Source: Brevibacterium picturae (GTDB taxonomy: Bacteria > Actinomycetota > Actinomycetes > Actinomycetales > Brevibacteriaceae). From it: DNA of 64,000 bases. The stretch lies in the NCBI RefSeq assembly GCF_900105045.1, contig NZ_LT629739.1, positions 248,001-312,000 of the forward strand, in the 5' to 3' direction. The position numbers were made by a program, and so were the translations under genes. Under the pieces are notes generated by a model, which saw nothing but the letters and a program-made list of their open reading frames with translations, made no database searches and was not told the origin of the DNA. The first letter of the stretch is position 1. Every line of letters begins with the position of its first letter. This document shows positions 62,692-64,000 of this stretch, piece after piece.

Positions 62692-64000
62692 TCAGTACCG
62701 GTAGTGCTCGGGCTTATAGGGCCCGGCGACGTCGACGCCGATGTATTCGGCCTGTTCCTTCGACAGCTCGGACAGGTTCGCTCCGAGTGCCGGCAGGTGG
62801 AGGCGGGCGACCTTCTCGTCGAGTTCCTTCGCCAGGCGGTGGACATCGTTGTCGTAGCGGTCGGGACTGTTCCAGAGTTCGATCTGCGCGAGCACCTGGT
62901 TGGCGAATGAGGCGCTCATGACGAACGAGGGGTGACCGGTCGCGTTGCCCAGGTTGAGCAGTCGTCCCTCGGAGAGCACGAGGAAGTCCGTCCGATCCCG
63001 GTCCAGCCCCTGATCGGCGGGGACGGGCACGCGCCATTCGTGGACCTGCGGCTTGATCTCGACCTTGCTCACCCCGGACATTTTGGCCAGTCCGGCCAGA
63101 TCGATCTCGTCGTCGAAGTGTCCGACGTTGCCGACGATCGCCCCGGGCTTGAGGCTCTGCAACACCTCGATCCCGACCACGCGAGTGTTGCCGGTGGTTG
63201 TGATGATGATGTCGGCGCTCGGTGCCACCGTGGCCAGGTGGTCGACCTGGTAGCCGTCCATCGTCGCCTGCAGTGCGCAGATCGGGTCGATCTCGGTGAC
63301 GATGACCCTGGCTCCCTGACCGCGCAGCGCCTCGGCGGCGCCCTTGCCGACATCACCGTAGCCGACGACGACGGCGATCTTGCCGCCGATGAGGACATCG
63401 GTCGCACGGTTGAGACCATCGGGCAGGGAGTGGCGGATGCCGTAGCGGTTGTCGAACTTCGACTTCGTCACCGAATCGTTGACGTTGATGGCGGGGAACG
63501 GAAGCTTGCCTTCCTCGGCCAGACGGTAGAGGCGGTTGACTCCCGTCGTGGTCTCTTCGCTGACGCCCTTGATGCCGGCAGCCATGCGACCGAAGCGGCC
63601 GGGTGAGGCTTCGAGTGATCTCTGCACCTGTGCCAGGAGGACCTTGAACTCCTCCGGATCGTCCTCACTCGCGGCGGGGACTCCCCCGTCGAGTTCGGCC
63701 TGGGCGCCCTTGAGGACGTACATGGTGGCGTCGCCGCCGTCGTCGAGGATGAGGTTGGCGCCCTCGGCGAAGTCGAAGATCTTGTCCGCGGCCCACCAAT
63801 ACTCTTCGAGGGTCTCACCCTTCCAGGCGAAGACGGGCACACCGGTGGGCGCCTCGACGCTGCCGGTGCCGACGACAACGGCGGCGGCCGCCTCGTCCTG
63901 CGTGGAGAAGATGTTGCAGCTGGCCCAGCGCACCTGCGCCCCGAGGGCGACAAGGGTTTCGATGAGCACGGCCGTCTGCACCGTCATGTGCAGGCTGCCG
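62692..64000 (-). CDS. sahH: Adenosylhomocysteinase (N-terminus beyond window edge)
   Basis: About 435 residues of the C-terminal part are visible, beginning with [16 protein letters not shown] at the window edge; the family is about 480-500 residues, so the true start lies outside. SahH hydrolyses S-adenosylhomocysteine to adenosine and homocysteine with bound NAD. Visible motifs: [16 protein letters not shown], the NAD-binding [27 protein letters not shown] (core [13 protein letters not shown]) and the C-terminal [12 protein letters not shown]. The actinobacterial order mtrA-sahH is kept, with the MoxR set inserted. Any upstream control elements are outside the window. Confidence 0.96.
   Translation of the reverse strand, partial: GSLHMTVQTAVLIETLVALGAQVRWASCNIFSTQDEAAAAVVVGTGSVEAPTGVPVFAWKGETLEEYWWAADKIFDFAEGANLILDDGGDATMYVLKGAQAELDGGVPAASEDDPEEFKVLLAQVQRSLEASPGRFGRMAAGIKGVSEETTTGVNRLYRLAEEGKLPFPAINVNDSVTKSKFDNRYGIRHSLPDGLNRATDVLIGGKIAVVVGYGDVGKGAAEALRGQGARVIVTEIDPICALQATMDGYQVDHLATVAPSADIIITTTGNTRVVGIEVLQSLKPGAIVGNVGHFDDEIDLAGLAKMSGVSKVEIKPQVHEWRVPVPADQGLDRDRTDFLVLSEGRLLNLGNATGHPSFVMSASFANQVLAQIELWNSPDRYDNDVHRLAKELDEKVARLHLPALGANLSELSKEQAEYIGVDVAGPYKPEHYRY

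Overview
The window looks like a chromosome segment of a high-GC actinobacterium of the Micrococcales, most plausibly Brevibacterium or a close relative. The genus is an inference from overall gene content and order. The phylum is secure: there is a WhiB1-type regulator, a mycothiol S-conjugate amidase (Mca), the MtrA-MtrB-LpqB system, an Rv3235-family protein, a PdtaS-type kinase and many apparently leaderless genes. I see no rRNA, tRNA, insertion sequence, prophage or CRISPR array.

Layout. 1-4.2 kb is an accessory strip: a partial Lrp/AsnC regulator divergent from a LysE exporter, a ketopantoate-reductase-like enzyme and a PLP enzyme (an apparent small-molecule operon), a broken duplicate of the reductase tail, and a HEPN/HTH-nucleotidyltransferase pair that resembles a toxin-antitoxin module with its own palindromic promoter. 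4.2-21 kb is a conserved housekeeping block (ychF, rmuC, ispH, xseA-xseB, DUF4245, glpX, beta-carbonic anhydrase, fum, phoH, uppS, hemolysin III, mca, DUF4307, greA, AI-2E). From memory it matches the M. tuberculosis Rv1080c-Rv1112 neighbourhood. 21-28.6 kb holds an SGNH-like protein, maf, the biotinylated acyl-CoA carboxylase alpha subunit, an ECF sigma factor/YCII pair, a flavoprotein reductase lacking its redox disulfide, and a gamma-carbonic anhydrase.

28.6-36.8 kb carries whiB1 with a CRP-like upstream site, a gene-free stretch, pdtaS and the 1630-residue NAD-glutamate dehydrogenase. 36.9-41.4 kb is a poorly characterised cluster next to secA: a CpaE-like ATPase with a degenerate P-loop, a SAF-domain protein, a BldC-like HTH protein, an unknown protein, a LysM protein and an Rv3235-family protein. 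41.5-55.2 kb holds secA, a YcaQ-like protein, a NarL-type two-component system, a DUF418 protein, hpf, comF, lpqB, mtrB and mtrA. 55.4-62.7 kb is a MoxR/DUF58 membrane gene set (DUF4129, DUF4350, moxR, DUF58, with SpoIIM and RDD proteins). The window ends inside sahH.

How the genes fit together: xseA/xseB make exonuclease VII; glpX serves gluconeogenesis and fum the citric acid cycle; ispH and uppS supply and elongate isoprenoids for the envelope; mca handles mycothiol conjugates; mtrA-mtrB-lpqB couple envelope state to transcription; secA drives export; hpf and greA act on ribosomes and RNA polymerase. Many starts lie 6-8 nt after a TANNNT-like -10 hexamer, so leaderless transcription seems common here. 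Residue positions are counted by hand and are approximate unless a specific residue is named.
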